DNA of 64,000 nt, taken from Paraoerskovia marina DSM 21750. Lineage in GTDB: Bacteria; Actinomycetota; Actinomycetes; Actinomycetales; Cellulomonadaceae. The notes under the pieces are model-generated. The model saw only the letters and a list, made by a program, of their open reading frames with translations. It was not told where the DNA came from and did no database searches. This document shows positions 1 through 10,690 of this stretch, piece after piece (position 1 is the stretch's first letter; each line of letters begins with the position of its first letter). The stretch covers positions 496,001 to 560,000 of the forward strand of contig NZ_JNIY01000004.1 in NCBI RefSeq assembly GCF_000701465.1, written 5' to 3'. The position numbers were made by a program, and so were the translations under genes.

Positions 1-1
1 C

Positions 2-1042
2 CTGGTGGACCGAGGTGTAGTCGGCCTCCAGGTACTCGGCGACGGTCTCGGCGCCTTCCTTGACGGCGCGCACGGCGTTGTCGGAGGTGATGACGCCGCG
101 CAGCACACGCTTGCGGTCGACGACGTACGACTTGGGGAGTGCGGCCTCGCGCAGCTCACGGGCGGCGACGCGCGGCCCCGCGCCGAGGGTGACCTTGATC
201 TGCGGCGCCTGCATCATCGAGGCCGCGGTCAGCACACGGGTGCGGTCGACGTCGGCCACGAACTTGGCGACGTAGTCGTTGGCTGGGTCGGAGAGAATCT
301 CCTCGGCCGAGCCGATCTGGACGATCTGGCCGTCGCGCATGACGGCGATCCGGTCGCCGAGGTGCATGGCCTCGTTGAGGTCGTGCGTGATGAAGATGAT
401 CGTCTTGCCCAGCTTGTCCTGGAGCTCGAGCAGCTGCTCCTGCATCTCGCGGCGGATCAGCGGGTCGAGGGCGGAGAACGCCTCGTCCATCAGGAGGATG
501 TCTGTGTCGGCGGCGAGAGCGCGGGCGAGCCCGACGCGCTGGCGCATGCCGCCGGAGAGCTGCGACGGCAGCGAGTCCGCCCAGTCGGAGAGACCGACCA
601 TGTCGAGCGACTCCTGCGCGCGGCGCCGACGCTCCTCGCGCTCGACGCCCTGGATCTCCAGCGGGTAGGCCGCGTTGTCGATCACGGATCGGTGGGGGAG
701 CAGCGCGAAGTGCTGGAAGACCATCGAGACGCGCTCGCGTCGGATCTTGCGGAGCTTCGCGCCGTCGACGGCCGTGAGGTCGTCGTCGCCGAGGTAGACG
801 TGCCCGGAGGTCGGGTCCCACAGGCCGTTGAGCATGCGGATCAGGGTGGACTTGCCCGAGCCCGACAGGCCCATGACGACGAAGATCTCGCCCTTGGCCA
901 CCTCGAAGGAGGCGTCGATGACGGCGGCCGTCCCGAGGTTCGCGACGTCGTCGCGGGTCTTGCCGGCCTTCAGGCGCTTCACGGCCTCGGCCGGCTTGCG
1001 GCCAAAGACCTTGTAGACGTTTTCGACGCGTACGGCTGTCAT
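2..1042 (-). CDS. proV: Glycine betaine/proline-type ABC transporter ATPase (ProV/OpuAA-like), 3' end off the left edge
   Basis: ATP-binding subunit of an osmoprotectant importer; hydrolyses ATP at the inner face of the membrane. About 347 codons are visible and the C-terminus lies beyond base 1. The reverse-strand ATG at 1042 follows a GGAG site eight bases upstream. Visible motifs: Walker A GLSGSGKS near residues 58-65, Q-loop VFQHFALLPH near 108, signature LSGGMRQ near 162, Walker B DILLMDEAFSALD near 181, H-loop His near 220. The long N-terminal lead with FGRKPAEA and the region after residue 265, which looks like the start of a CBS module, are typical of ProV rather than generic ABC ATPases. 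Permease and binding-protein genes would lie to the left, outside the window. The ProV/OpuAA family is secure; the exact substrate is inferred. Confidence 0.88.
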   Translation of the reverse strand, partial: MTAVRVENVYKVFGRKPAEAVKRLKAGKTRDDVANLGTAAVIDASFEVAKGEIFVVMGLSGSGKSTLIRMLNGLWDPTSGHVYLGDDDLTAVDGAKLRKIRRERVSMVFQHFALLPHRSVIDNAAYPLEIQGVEREERRRRAQESLDMVGLSDWADSLPSQLSGGMRQRVGLARALAADTDILLMDEAFSALDPLIRREMQEQLLELQDKLGKTIIFITHDLNEAMHLGDRIAVMRDGQIVQIGSAEEILSDPANDYVAKFVADVDRTRVLTAASMMQAPQIKVTLGAGPRVAARELREAALPKSYVVDRKRVLRGVITSDNAVRAVKEGAETVAEYLEADYTSVHQ

Positions 1043-1479
1043 GTGGTGTTCTCCACGAGTCGTGCCACTGACGCACACTCCTCGTCGTCAGCACCGGGCT
1101 CGCGCACTGCGTCGTCCAGGACGAGATCCTGATGACGAGGAGTGCGGCGTCGACGCCGGCGTGGCCGAGGCAGGGCTCGTCGGGAGCCCGGCGGTCAAGC
1201 GATCGGCCTCTACCGTGCCTGAATCGGGACGATAGTTCCAGTGGCTACCCCCCATCTGGACGGGTGTCCGAGAGTATTTCGAGCGGCAGAAAGCGGCTCT
1301 GTCCTGCGAAGACACCCACATTCCGCATTGTTACTCGTTCGTAACTATCGCAGGGTCTGGCGGGCGTGGGACTTGACGGTTCGACGGCCAGGACGTGACC
1401 TGGGCAACACCTGGGCCGCGGGGGTGTCCCGAGTAGGCTGGAGAGAGAATCGACGTCGACCCACAACCCTCGGAGCAGC
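1043..1479. other. 437-base intergenic region between divergent proV-like gene and ahcY
   Basis: No supported gene lies here. It must hold the promoters of both neighbours. A short inverted repeat GTTAC-N6-GTAAC sits at 1330-1345 in the most AT-rich part. A TAGGCT hexamer at 1434-1439 matches the -10 form seen before atpB and sigR in this window and lies 40 bases before the ahcY start, but no convincing -35 box accompanies it. I looked for an S-adenosylhomocysteine riboswitch, which precedes ahcY in some bacteria, and could not recognise its conserved core. Confidence 0.4.
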
Positions 1480-3024
1480 ATGTCTACGACCACCCAGCAC
1501 ACCGCCCCCGAGTTCGCGGAGGTGGCGGGCCAGTACAAGGTCCGCGACCTCTCCCTCGCCGAGGCAGGACGGCATCAGATCCGTCTGGCGGAGCACGAGA
1601 TGCCGGGCCTGATGTCCCTGCGCGAGGAGTACGGTGCGAGCCGACCGCTGTCCGGCGCACGGATCGCCGGCTCCCTGCACATGACCGTGCAGACGGCGGT
1701 GCTCATCGAGACCCTCGTCGCCCTCGGTGCCGAGGTGCGCTGGGCGAGCTGCAACATCTTCTCGACGCAGGACGAGGCGGCGGCCGCGGTCGTCGTCGGT
1801 CCGCACGGCACGCCCGAGGACCCTCAGGGTGTCCCCGTCTTCGCCTGGAAGGGCGAGTCGCTCACGGAGTACTGGGACTGCACCGAGCAGATTCTCGTCT
1901 GGCCCTCCGAGCAGGGGCCCAACCTGATTCTCGACGACGGCGGCGACGCGACGCTCCTCGTGCATCTCGGCCTGCAGTACGAGCGCCTCGGCGCCGTCCC
2001 CGCGGACACCCGGCCCGGTGAGCCCGAGCACGCGGAGGAGACGAACGTCGTCCGCGCCGTGCTGCGTCGTTCGCTCGACGCCGACCCGCTGCGGTGGACG
2101 ACGATTGCGGAGCAGCTGCGCGGCGTGACGGAGGAGACGACGACGGGCGTGCACCGCCTGTACCAGCTCGCGGCCGAAGGGTCGCTCCTGTTCCCGGCCA
2201 TCAACGTCAACGACTCGGTGACCAAGTCGAAGTTCGACAACAAGTACGGCATCCGGCACTCGCTGCCGGACGGGATCAACCGTGCCACCGACGTCCTGAT
2301 GGGCGGAAAGGTCGCGTTCGTCGCCGGGTACGGCGACGTCGGCAAGGGGGCCGCCGAGGCGTTCCGCGGCCAGGGCGCCCGGGTGGTCGTCTCCGAGGTC
2401 GACCCGATCTGCGCCCTGCAGGCGGCGATGGACGGCTTCCAGGTCGTCCGTATCGAGGACGTCCTCGACGAGGCAGACTTCTTCATCACCACCACGGGAA
2501 ACCGCGACGTCGTCACCGCGGCGCACATGACGCGCATGAAGAACAAGGCCGTCGTCGGCAACATCGGGCACTTCGACAACGAGATCGACATGGCCGGTCT
2601 CGCCGAGGTCGGCAGCGTGCGCCGTACGGAGATCAAGCCGCAGGTGCACGAGTGGACGTTCCCGGCTGGCCCCGACGCCTCCGGCGCCGACCGTGACGAA
2701 CGGTCGATCATCGTGCTGTCCGAGGGGCGCCTGCTGAACCTCGGGAACGCGACCGGTCACCCCTCGTTCGTCATGAGCAACTCGTTCTCCAACCAGGTGA
2801 TCGGGCAGATGGAGCTCTGGGAAGACGTGCAGCGCGTGGCCGACGGCGGCGAGGCTCGATACGAGCGCGACGTGTACCGCCTTCCCAAGCACCTGGACGA
2901 GAAGGTCGCCCGTCTCCACCTCGACGCCCTGGGTGTTCGTCTCACCGAGCTGTCGACGTCGCAGGCGGAGTACCTCGGCGTGCCCGTGGGCGGTCCGTAC
3001 AAGCCGGAGCACTACCGCTACTGA
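1480..3024 (+). CDS. ahcY: Adenosylhomocysteinase
   Basis: Cytosolic NAD-dependent enzyme that hydrolyses S-adenosylhomocysteine to adenosine and homocysteine, clearing the product of methyl transfer. The 514-residue protein has the NAD-binding loop GYGDVGKG near residue 284, the substrate-site segment [16 protein letters not shown] near 244-259 and the diagnostic C-terminus ending KPEHYRY, which closes the partner subunit's cofactor pocket. It is longer than animal enzymes (about 430), as is normal for the bacterial class with an inserted segment. The ATG at 1480 follows GGAG at short spacing. It stands alone and is closed by a strong hairpin that also serves the convergent RDD gene. Confidence 0.97.
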   Translation: MSTTTQHTAPEFAEVAGQYKVRDLSLAEAGRHQIRLAEHEMPGLMSLREEYGASRPLSGARIAGSLHMTVQTAVLIETLVALGAEVRWASCNIFSTQDEAAAAVVVGPHGTPEDPQGVPVFAWKGESLTEYWDCTEQILVWPSEQGPNLILDDGGDATLLVHLGLQYERLGAVPADTRPGEPEHAEETNVVRAVLRRSLDADPLRWTTIAEQLRGVTEETTTGVHRLYQLAAEGSLLFPAINVNDSVTKSKFDNKYGIRHSLPDGINRATDVLMGGKVAFVAGYGDVGKGAAEAFRGQGARVVVSEVDPICALQAAMDGFQVVRIEDVLDEADFFITTTGNRDVVTAAHMTRMKNKAVVGNIGHFDNEIDMAGLAEVGSVRRTEIKPQVHEWTFPAGPDASGADRDERSIIVLSEGRLLNLGNATGHPSFVMSNSFSNQVIGQMELWEDVQRVADGGEARYERDVYRLPKHLDEKVARLHLDALGVRLTELSTSQAEYLGVPVGGPYKPEHYRY

Positions 3025-3032
3025 CCGGAGCG

Positions 3033-3060
3033 GTCCCGGACGTCAGCCGACGTCCGGGAC
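3033..3060. terminator. Bidirectional terminator between ahcY and RDD gene
   Basis: Perfect 12-bp stem GTCCCGGACGTC / GACGTCCGGGAC around an AGCC loop, starting eight bases after the ahcY stop and overlapping the last codons and stop of the convergent RDD gene. There is no long T tract, as is usual in high-GC actinobacteria. Confidence 0.75.
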
Positions 3061-3861
3061 CTCGTGCGGCAGTCGGCGGACGCGGTCGACACGGAGCTGT
3101 TGGAGCTCGCGGGCACGCGTGGACGCCACAAGCTCCCGCTCGCGGCGGGTGGCGACGACGGCGGCGAGGAACTCCTCCGGCGGCGTGCCCGGCGGGGGGC
3201 CCGGTGCGACGAACGGCAGCGTGCGTCGTGCCAGGTCGTCCGCGAGACGGGCGCGGGAGAGCGGTGCGAGCCGTTCGGCGCGGCCCAGGAAGGTCCGCGC
3301 GGCGAGCGCGAGGTCGTCCGGAAGCTGGGCCACGTCCGCCGTCCGTGCCCACGGTGCGAGGAGCATCGGCATCGGAGCCGGCCCGTGATCCCGTGCGCCG
3401 GACCGGACGCGCACCACGTAGGTACCGGCGAGGATGTCGCCGAGCCGCTTTCCCCGGTCGTTGGACAGCGATGCCACGATCGCGACCGACCCCGCCGTCA
3501 GCCAGAGCTCGCCGACACCCACGAGCGCGCGCGTGGCGGCATGGCGTGCACGGACCGGGCCCGCGTCGTCCCGCACCACCCGGATGCCGAGGAGCCACTT
3601 GCCCAGCGAGCGTCCGCGCGTCGCCGTCTCGACGATCACCGGGACGCCGACGGTGACGAGGGCGACGAGCGTCACCGCGAACGGGACCGCGTAGGCCGAG
3701 TCGAGCAGCGCAGCGAGGCTGTCGTCGGCGACGACCACGACGCCGATCAGCACGGCGACGACGACCGCGACGTCGATCAGTGTCGACATGGCGCGCACGA
3801 CGAACGACGAGACGCGCATGTCCAGGACGACGCCCTCGCCGATGACCGTTCCGTCGCGCAA
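3043..3861 (-). CDS. RDD family membrane protein
   Basis: Integral membrane protein with an RDD domain, a family of unsettled function that has been linked to ion or small-solute movement. Helices are visible near residues 20-45, 55-80 and 105-150; the conserved block SLGKWLLGIRVV follows the second helix, and the C-terminal third is soluble and Arg-rich. I chose the TTG at 3861, which starts LRDGTVIGEG as homologues usually do and has GGGGGAG just upstream. A GTG- or ATG-type start further up, to 3939, would overlap the divergent spoIIM-like gene. RDD and SpoIIM proteins are regularly encoded side by side next to MoxR/DUF58 genes, so this belongs with the envelope block. Confidence 0.85.
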   Translation of the reverse strand: MRDGTVIGEGVVLDMRVSSFVVRAMSTLIDVAVVVAVLIGVVVVADDSLAALLDSAYAVPFAVTLVALVTVGVPVIVETATRGRSLGKWLLGIRVVRDDAGPVRARHAATRALVGVGELWLTAGSVAIVASLSNDRGKRLGDILAGTYVVRVRSGARDHGPAPMPMLLAPWARTADVAQLPDDLALAARTFLGRAERLAPLSRARLADDLARRTLPFVAPGPPPGTPPEEFLAAVVATRRERELVASTRARELQQLRVDRVRRLPHEVPDVG

Positions 3862-3937
3862 AGCTCCCCCTGACCGCGGTGCTGAACCGCTGTGGATGAT
3901 CCGGTGAAAGCCTAGCGGTCTGTGGAACGATGCGGGC

Positions 3938-4927
3938 ATGGATGTGGACGCCTACCGTGCGGTGCACGAGAGCGACTGGCAGCGGTTGTCGGTGCTCGTG
4001 CGACGCCGTCGGCTCGACGGGACCGAGGCCGACGAGCTGGTCCGCCTCTACCAGTCCACGGCGACCGACCTGTCCGTCCTGCGGACGCGCGCGCCCGACC
4101 CCGTGCTGATCAGCGAGCTCTCGGTGCTGCTCGCCCGGTCGCGGTCGAAGCTCACAGGGTCGTCCGACAGCTCCTGGCGTGACGTGGTTCGCCTCTTCGG
4201 CGTGACGATTCCCGCGGCGTTCTACCGCGTCCGCTGGTGGACGGTGGGCGTCATGGTCGTGTTCCTCGCCGTCGCGGTCACGGCCGGCTGGTGGATGGCC
4301 ACGGCTCCTGGCGCCGTCGAGGTGATGGGCACGGCGTCACAGCGGGAGGACTACGTCCAGAACGCGTTCGCCGCGTACTACGACCCCGGGACGGACTTCG
4401 CGGTCACGGTCTGGACCAACAACGCCTGGATCGCCGCGCAGCTCGTCGGGCTCGGGATCACCGGGGTCTGGCCGGTCTTCGTCCTCGCCACGAACGCCGT
4501 GAGCGTGGGCGCGGCCGGCGGACTCATGGCCTCGGAGGGCGAGCTGGACGTCTTCCTCGCCCTGATCCTCCCGCACGGGCTCATGGAGCTCACCGCGGTC
4601 TTCGTCGCCGGCGGTGCGGGACTTCGCCTCTTCTGGACGGCCGTCGCTCCCGGGCCCAGGACGCGCGGCCGCGCCCTGGCGGAGGAGGGGCGGGCGACGA
4701 TGATCGTCGCCCTCGGTCTCGTCTTCGTCCTCGGGATCTCGGGACTCGTCGAGGGGTTCGTCACCGGATCCGATCTCGCCTGGTGGCTCAAGATCGTCAT
4801 CGGTGCGGTCGTCCTCGCCGCGTACTGGGTCTACACGCTCGTGCTCGGCGGCCGGGCCGCCGCTGCGGGCGAGACGGGCGACCTCAGTGCCGAGGAGGCC
4901 GGCGAGCTCGCGCCGACCGCGGGGTGA
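3938..4927 (+). CDS. Stage II sporulation protein M family membrane protein
   Basis: A 329-residue polytopic membrane protein of the SpoIIM family. The N-terminal ~85 residues are soluble and helical (VLVRRRRLDGTEADELVRLY), followed by about five or six membrane helices between residues 100 and 310. In endospore formers SpoIIM works with cell-wall hydrolases during engulfment; in non-sporulating actinobacteria the homologue accompanies RDD, DUF58 and MoxR genes and its role is unknown. The ATG at 3938 is the first sensible start. It is divergent from the RDD gene and convergent with the minus-strand block that follows. Confidence 0.85.
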   Translation: MDVDAYRAVHESDWQRLSVLVRRRRLDGTEADELVRLYQSTATDLSVLRTRAPDPVLISELSVLLARSRSKLTGSSDSSWRDVVRLFGVTIPAAFYRVRWWTVGVMVVFLAVAVTAGWWMATAPGAVEVMGTASQREDYVQNAFAAYYDPGTDFAVTVWTNNAWIAAQLVGLGITGVWPVFVLATNAVSVGAAGGLMASEGELDVFLALILPHGLMELTAVFVAGGAGLRLFWTAVAPGPRTRGRALAEEGRATMIVALGLVFVLGISGLVEGFVTGSDLAWWLKIVIGAVVLAAYWVYTLVLGGRAAAAGETGDLSAEEAGELAPTAG

Positions 4928-4978
4928 GAGGTACCGCGCGCCGTCCACCGCGTCGGGGCACCGACGCGGCGGAATCGC

Positions 4979-5107
4979 TCAGGTCAGGACGATCGCGATG
5001 AACGGGACGACGAACGTCAGGAGCATCGCACCGACGACGATCAGGGCGGTCCGGCGCTGACGATCGGCTCGGCGTTGCGCGTCGGGGCGGTGGTCGGGGT
5101 CGGTCAA
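4979..5107 (-). CDS. 42-residue single-pass membrane peptide
   Basis: A small reading frame ending the minus-strand DUF58/MoxR block, below usual gene-calling limits. Starting from TTG at 5107, with GGAGGA immediately upstream, it encodes a charged N-terminal half (DPDHRPDAQRRADRQRR) and one hydrophobic helix (TALIVVGAMLLTFVVPFIAI) that ends near the C-terminus. The positive patch before the helix predicts a cytoplasmic N-terminus. I do not recognise a named family. The ribosome site, the clean membrane segment and the position 74 bases after DUF58 make a real gene likely; the start codon is less certain. Confidence 0.6.
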   Translation of the reverse strand: MTDPDHRPDAQRRADRQRRTALIVVGAMLLTFVVPFIAIVLT

Positions 5108-5181
5108 CGGTCCTCCAGGAGTCGGGGCACCTATCGTCTCATCCGCGTCGCGGACGGCGGACGCCGACCGTGACTGAAGCG

Positions 5182-6473
5182 TCAGAGCCGCCCCGCCGCC
5201 TTCAGCGCGAGGTACCGGTCGCTCAGGGTCGGTGCGAGCGCATCGGGGTCCGAGTCGACGACCTCCGCGCCCTGGAGCCGCAGCAGCTCGGCGATCCCGT
5301 CCCGCTCGAGTGCGACGCGCGCCGAGGCCGCTGCGTCGTACACGTCGTCCGACGTCCACGGTCGGCCGTCGTCGGGCCGTCCCAACGGCGGGTCGGCCAC
5401 CGAGGCCACCACGACCTGGTGGCGTGCGGTCAGGCTCCCGACCACGGGCAGGAGCCCCGAGTGGGCGACGGCCGGGTCGATCGAGGTCAGGAGGACGACG
5501 AGCGAGCGCTGCGAGACTCTGGCCCGGATCTCCGCGGCGATCGCCCGCCAGTCGGTCTCGACCAGTGCAGGTTCGATCGTCGACGTCGCCCGCGCGAGCG
5601 GTGAGAGGACGTCCTTGCCGGAGGCACGGGTGACGGCGCTGCGCAGGTGAGTGTCGTAGGCGATGAAGTCGACCCGGTCCCCGGCCCGTCCCGCGAGCGT
5701 CCCGAGCAGGAGCGCGGCCTCGATCGACGCCTCGAGCCGGGGTCCCGCCCCGACGCGGGTGGCGGAGGATCTGCCGGTGTCGGCGACGACGACGACGCGT
5801 CGGTCGCGCTCGGGCCGCCACGTGCGCACGACGACGTCGGCTCGCCGCGCCGTCGCCCGCCAGTCGATCGACCGGACGTCGTCGCCCGGGACGTACTCGC
5901 GCAACGAGTCGAACTCGGTGCCCTGCCCGCGCACATTCGTGGCCGTCCGACCGTCGATTTCCCGCAGCCGCTGGATCCGGCTCGGCAGGTGGGTGCGTGC
6001 CGCGAACTCCGGGAGCACACGAACCTTCGCCGGGAGCTCGCGCGACTGCTGGCGCCCCGCAAGCCCGAGGGGGCCGAACGTCCGGACGGTGACGAGATCG
6101 GCGATCCGCTCGCCCCGTCGGGTCGGGACCAGGGTCGTGGAGAACCGCCGCGTCTCGTGCGCGGGCAGGGCGAGCCGATGCCGGTCCGCGGTCGCGCCGG
6201 CCGACGGGGGCCACGCGTCCCGGACGACCCCGCGCACCCTGCGATCGCCTGCGCCGACGGTCAGGGTGCAGCGTGTCGGCTCGCCGAGCCGCACCGCGCC
6301 GGGGACCGACCGGGAGACGGCAAGCGAACCGGGAGCCGCCGCAAGGAGTCCGTCCAGCGTGCAGAGCACCACCACGAGCAGCACCCACGCGAGGATCGTG
6401 AGGCCCGAGGGCGCGAGGAGCAGCGGCACGACGCCCAGCGCCGTGAGCGCGGCCGCCCGGCCGGTGATCACCA

Positions 6474-6474
<1 letters not shown>
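5182..6474 (-). CDS. DUF58 domain protein
   Basis: A 430-residue protein with two N-terminal membrane helices (near residues 8-24 and 25-45), a beta-rich middle and the DUF58 core near 200-300 with REYVPGDDVRSIDWRATAR, followed by a von Willebrand A-like fold containing VVVVADTGRSS. DUF58 proteins are the usual genetic partners of MoxR AAA+ ATPases and are thought to be membrane-tethered clients or adaptors. Its ATG overlaps the MoxR stop by one base (TGATG), so the two are translationally coupled. Precise function is unknown. Confidence 0.9.
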
Positions 6475-7477
<1,003 letters not shown>

Positions 7478-7481
<4 letters not shown>

Positions 7482-8665
7482 AGCGGGTGAACCTCGCTCT
7501 CCAGCGTGTCGAGGTGACGCGCGAGCTCAACGAGTCTCGCGTCGTCGGCGGGTGGGGGGCCGTACAGCAGTGCGGAGATCTCGTGGGTCGAGCGCCCACT
7601 GGCGGAGCTCACGGCGGCGACGACCGCTGCCGGGTCCGCCGACCGGGGCAGGCCGAGCCGGTCGGCAAGCCGTCGGGCCGTGGCAGCACGAAGTCCGGCG
7701 CCGGCATGGCCCCGAGCGCCGTGTCGGCGGTAGAGCCGCGCGCGCCCCCGCGTCGCCTCGGAGGACCGCACGACGACAGGGAGGGGCTCGGTCACGACCC
7801 GGCCGAGGTGTCGGCCCTGCCAGAGCCCGAGCACCACGACCGTCACCGCGCCCTGCAGAAGGACGAGGATCAGCCACGGTGGCAGGAGTCCGGGGTCGGG
7901 CTCGGACTCGACGGGGACGAGGGCAGGGACGAGCCACGTCACCTCGGGGCGCTCGCCGACGGCCCGGAGCGCGAGTGCCGCGTTGCCCGCCGTCGAGACG
8001 TGCTCGTTCGTGACGGCGCGAGCGTCCGCGAAGACGCGGACGGTCCGGTCCCCGTCGACCACCGCGTACGCTCCGGCACCGTCCTCGACGAAGCAGACGA
8101 CGGCGCCGTCACCGGAGGAGGACAGATCGCCCGCCGAGCGCACCGAGCCGGCGGCGACCGCGTCGGGGTCGTCGCAGCCGGGCGTCGTCCTGACCGAGGC
8201 GGGCGCACTGTAGGCCCGTGTGACGGCGCCGTCCGTCGCTGCGTCGAGGAGCGTCCGTGACGGGTCGAGCAGCACCAGGTCCGCCTCGGTCGAGACGAGC
8301 AGGTCGACCTGCTCCGCCTCCAGGTACGCCCCGGGAGCCACCACCAGGGTCGTCCCGGTCACGCCGGACTCTGCTGCGACGTCGACGGAACCGGTCTCGG
8401 TCACCGTCACGCCCTGGGCGCGAAGTACCTGGGCGAGCGCCCGGGTCCCGTCGGGCGTCGCGGTCTCCGTGGAGAACGGCGTCGTCGAGCTCGGGCGGGG
8501 GAGCAGGAGGAGGACGAGGACGAGACCGCCCGCGAGGCCGAGGGCCGTCAGCCAGGTCCGTGCCCGGCGCGCCCGGCGCGTACGCGAGGGCCGCGCACCC
8601 GGGGCCGTGTGGGGTGGTGCGTGGAGGGCCGACGGAAGCGTCGGCGTCGGCGTCGGCGTCGTCAC
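7478..8665 (-). CDS. DUF4350 domain membrane protein
   Basis: A 395-residue protein: Thr/Pro-rich cytoplasmic lead (a TPTPTPT repeat at residues 3-9 from a GTCGGC DNA repeat), a membrane helix near 38-55, an extracytoplasmic DUF4350 domain with GTRALAQVLRAQGVTVTE near 73-90, a second helix near 265-285, and a cytoplasmic tail. The domain resembles an inactive glutamine amidotransferase-like fold that may bind rather than cleave. It sits between DUF4129 and MoxR with 4-nt overlaps on both sides. The function is unknown; membership of the MoxR-associated envelope cluster is clear. Confidence 0.85.
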
Positions 8666-9327
8666 GGAACGACCACCGTCTCGGGCGAGGAGGGCCGCAC
8701 CGGTCGCGTGCGGGCGACCTCCTCGTCCAACGTCGACATCGCGGCGTAGTCCTCGGCGCCCGCATACCGATGCCCGTAGAGGACGCCGTCGAATCGGTGG
8801 GCGCCCTCGACGAGCCCACGGCTGACGTCGGGGAGCGCAGGGGAGGCCTCGCGGGCGATCTCCTGAGCCGTGCGCCCGGCCCGTTCGTCGAGGATCGCCC
8901 GCTCCTCCAGGCTCCGGGCGATCGCGCGGAACCGTTCCGACGTGGCGAGGGCCCAGCGGCCGTCGTCCGCATAGCGCTGCGCGTCCGTGCGAATGTCCGA
9001 GGCGGTGCGCGGGTCGTCGTCGAGCACCGCGTCCGACGCATGGCGCTCCGCAGAGCCGAGGCGGATCCGGCCGCCCACGACGAACCCCACGATCAGGAGC
9101 AGGAGGAGACCGACGGAGACGACGAGTGCGAGCGGGATGCTGAACGTCGCGTCAGGGACGGTGAGCGAGCCGAGCCACAGGAGGAAGCGCTCCAGCAGGG
9201 ACGCGCCGCCCTGCGAGTACTCGGACCGTGCCAGCTCGTCCGCGAGCCACTGCCGCGCGGTCTCGGCGTCCGGGTCGACCGGCACGTCCAGGACGGCGCC
9301 CAGGACGACGACGGACGAAACCGTCAT
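8662..9327 (-). CDS. DUF4129 domain membrane protein
   Basis: A 221-residue protein with one membrane helix near residues 63-85 and the DUF4129 domain after it (DAQRYADDGRWALATSERFR near 113-132, then RTAQEIAREASPAL). DUF4129 occurs at the C-terminus of transglutaminase-like proteins and as a stand-alone subunit in MoxR/DUF58 operons. The N-terminal ~60 residues should face outside. It overlaps both neighbours by four bases. No enzymatic motif is visible. Confidence 0.85.
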   Translation of the reverse strand: MTVSSVVVLGAVLDVPVDPDAETARQWLADELARSEYSQGGASLLERFLLWLGSLTVPDATFSIPLALVVSVGLLLLLIVGFVVGGRIRLGSAERHASDAVLDDDPRTASDIRTDAQRYADDGRWALATSERFRAIARSLEERAILDERAGRTAQEIAREASPALPDVSRGLVEGAHRFDGVLYGHRYAGAEDYAAMSTLDEEVARTRPVRPSSPETVVVP

Positions 9328-10520
9328 CCCTCGCCCTTCGTCCGGGTCGCCGCCGCGGCGAGCTCGATGTCGAGCCCCTCGGTACGCATCCGCACGTCGA
9401 TGTAGAGCAGGGAGACGACGGCGGCCATGATCACGACGGTCAGGATGTTCGCGATCAACGAGCCGAACATGCTGGCCCCGACCATCAGGGTCAGCGACTC
9501 AGGAGCGACGAAGGCGGCGATCAGCGAGAACGGCTGGACGACGAGGCTTGCGACGAGCCCGAGGATGATCTGCGTGAGCAGCGAGATGCCGAGCAGGCGC
9601 CAGAAGTGCCCGCGGGTCAGGCGCCAACCACGGGCGACGGCCTTGCCGAAGGTCTGTCCCTCGAGGACGATCGCCGCCGGGACGAGCAGCACCCGCGTCG
9701 AGAGCCACAGGAGTACGCCGACGTAGGCGACCAGCCCGACGATCCCGACGATCACGGCCAGCGCGATCGACACCTCGCTCGCGGCGATCGCGAGGGCCAC
9801 GACCACGAAGACTAGCGTCCCGGCGACGACGATCGTCCCCGCCATGAGCGCGAGGGTCCACACCAGGAGCCGCCAGACACGCCCTCGGCTGCTCTCGCGC
9901 ACCTCCTCGTAGGACGGCTTGCGGCCGAGGACCGCCTGGCTCACCGCCACGATCAGCAGGCCCGTCACCAGCGGGGTGACGAGCCAGATCACGGCTGCCT
10001 GGGTGAGCTGGCCCACGAGGAGCAGCAGCGCCGAGGCGTCATCCGTCGCGGTGGCCCCCGCCTCGGCGAAGCCCGCGTCGAGCTCCATCACCCAGCCGTT
10101 GACGTAGCCCGAGAGGTACCAGGTGACGAGGGCCGCGACGATCGTGGCCAGCGCCATGATCGCGCTCGAGACGCCGAGCATCACCTTGGGGTTCGCGCGC
10201 AGCGCCCCGAACGCGCCGTCGTAGATCTCGCCGAGCCGCAGCGGACGCAGCGGGATGATTCCGGGCCTGGCGACGGCAGGCGGCGGGGTGTAGCCGGGAA
10301 CCGGGGGGCCGTACTGCCCCTGGGGCTGTCCGTACCGGGGCGGCTGCTGGCCGTACTGCGGCACCTGGCCGGGGGTGGCGTACTGGCCGTACTGCGGGGC
10401 CGGCCCCCATCCGGGCGGGGTCGGTGCGGCCGGCGGCACGGGCTGCGGCGTCGGGTCCGCGCTCTCCGGGGACGAGGTCTGGCCGTCGGCGGGGGGCGGG
10501 TTCTGGTCCGGCGTCGTCAT
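9324..10520 (-). CDS. Membrane protein with glycerophosphodiester phosphodiesterase-type membrane domain
   Basis: First gene of the minus-strand envelope operon. The N-terminal ~90 residues are disordered and rich in Pro, Gln, Gly and Tyr (repeats of QYGQ and PQYGQQPPRYGQ). The membrane domain starts at RLGEIYDGAFGALRANP and contains about six helices. This domain is named from its fusion to GdpD phosphodiesterases, but the catalytic domain is absent here, so no hydrolase activity is implied. It diverges from mtrA across a 170-base gap that must contain both promoters. Confidence 0.82.
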   Translation of the reverse strand: MTTPDQNPPPADGQTSSPESADPTPQPVPPAAPTPPGWGPAPQYGQYATPGQVPQYGQQPPRYGQPQGQYGPPVPGYTPPPAVARPGIIPLRPLRLGEIYDGAFGALRANPKVMLGVSSAIMALATIVAALVTWYLSGYVNGWVMELDAGFAEAGATATDDASALLLLVGQLTQAAVIWLVTPLVTGLLIVAVSQAVLGRKPSYEEVRESSRGRVWRLLVWTLALMAGTIVVAGTLVFVVVALAIAASEVSIALAVIVGIVGLVAYVGVLLWLSTRVLLVPAAIVLEGQTFGKAVARGWRLTRGHFWRLLGISLLTQIILGLVASLVVQPFSLIAAFVAPESLTLMVGASMFGSLIANILTVVIMAAVVSLLYIDVRMRTEGLDIELAAAATRTKGEG

Positions 10521-10690
10521 GCGGTGGGTCTCCCGGGAAGGATGCTGATGGTGGCGGCGGCGTCACGTGCTGGTCGTGCGAGCCTAGTACGTCGGGGGCC
10601 GCCGCAGGCGTCGTGATCCACAGGCGACGCCGCCTCCACAGCGTGCCGCGCATCCCCCCGTCGCGAACCCTCGGATGGCAGTATGGACGC

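Noticed and set aside
5-1132. Plus-strand 375-codon frame over the left end
   Set aside because: It is the shadow of the minus-strand ProV-like gene, which has all ABC ATPase motifs.
1150-1479. S-adenosylhomocysteine riboswitch upstream of ahcY
   Set aside because: I could not match the conserved core or stem pattern; a covariance-model search would settle it.
1345-3012. 555-codon open frame antisense to ahcY
   Set aside because: Composition is Arg/Val/Leu/Gly shadow text typical of the complementary strand of GC-rich genes, with no domain; ahcY on the other strand is certain.
8639-8661. GTCGGC tandem repeat as a microsatellite or regulatory repeat
   Set aside because: It encodes the Thr-Pro lead of the DUF4350 protein in frame and is short.
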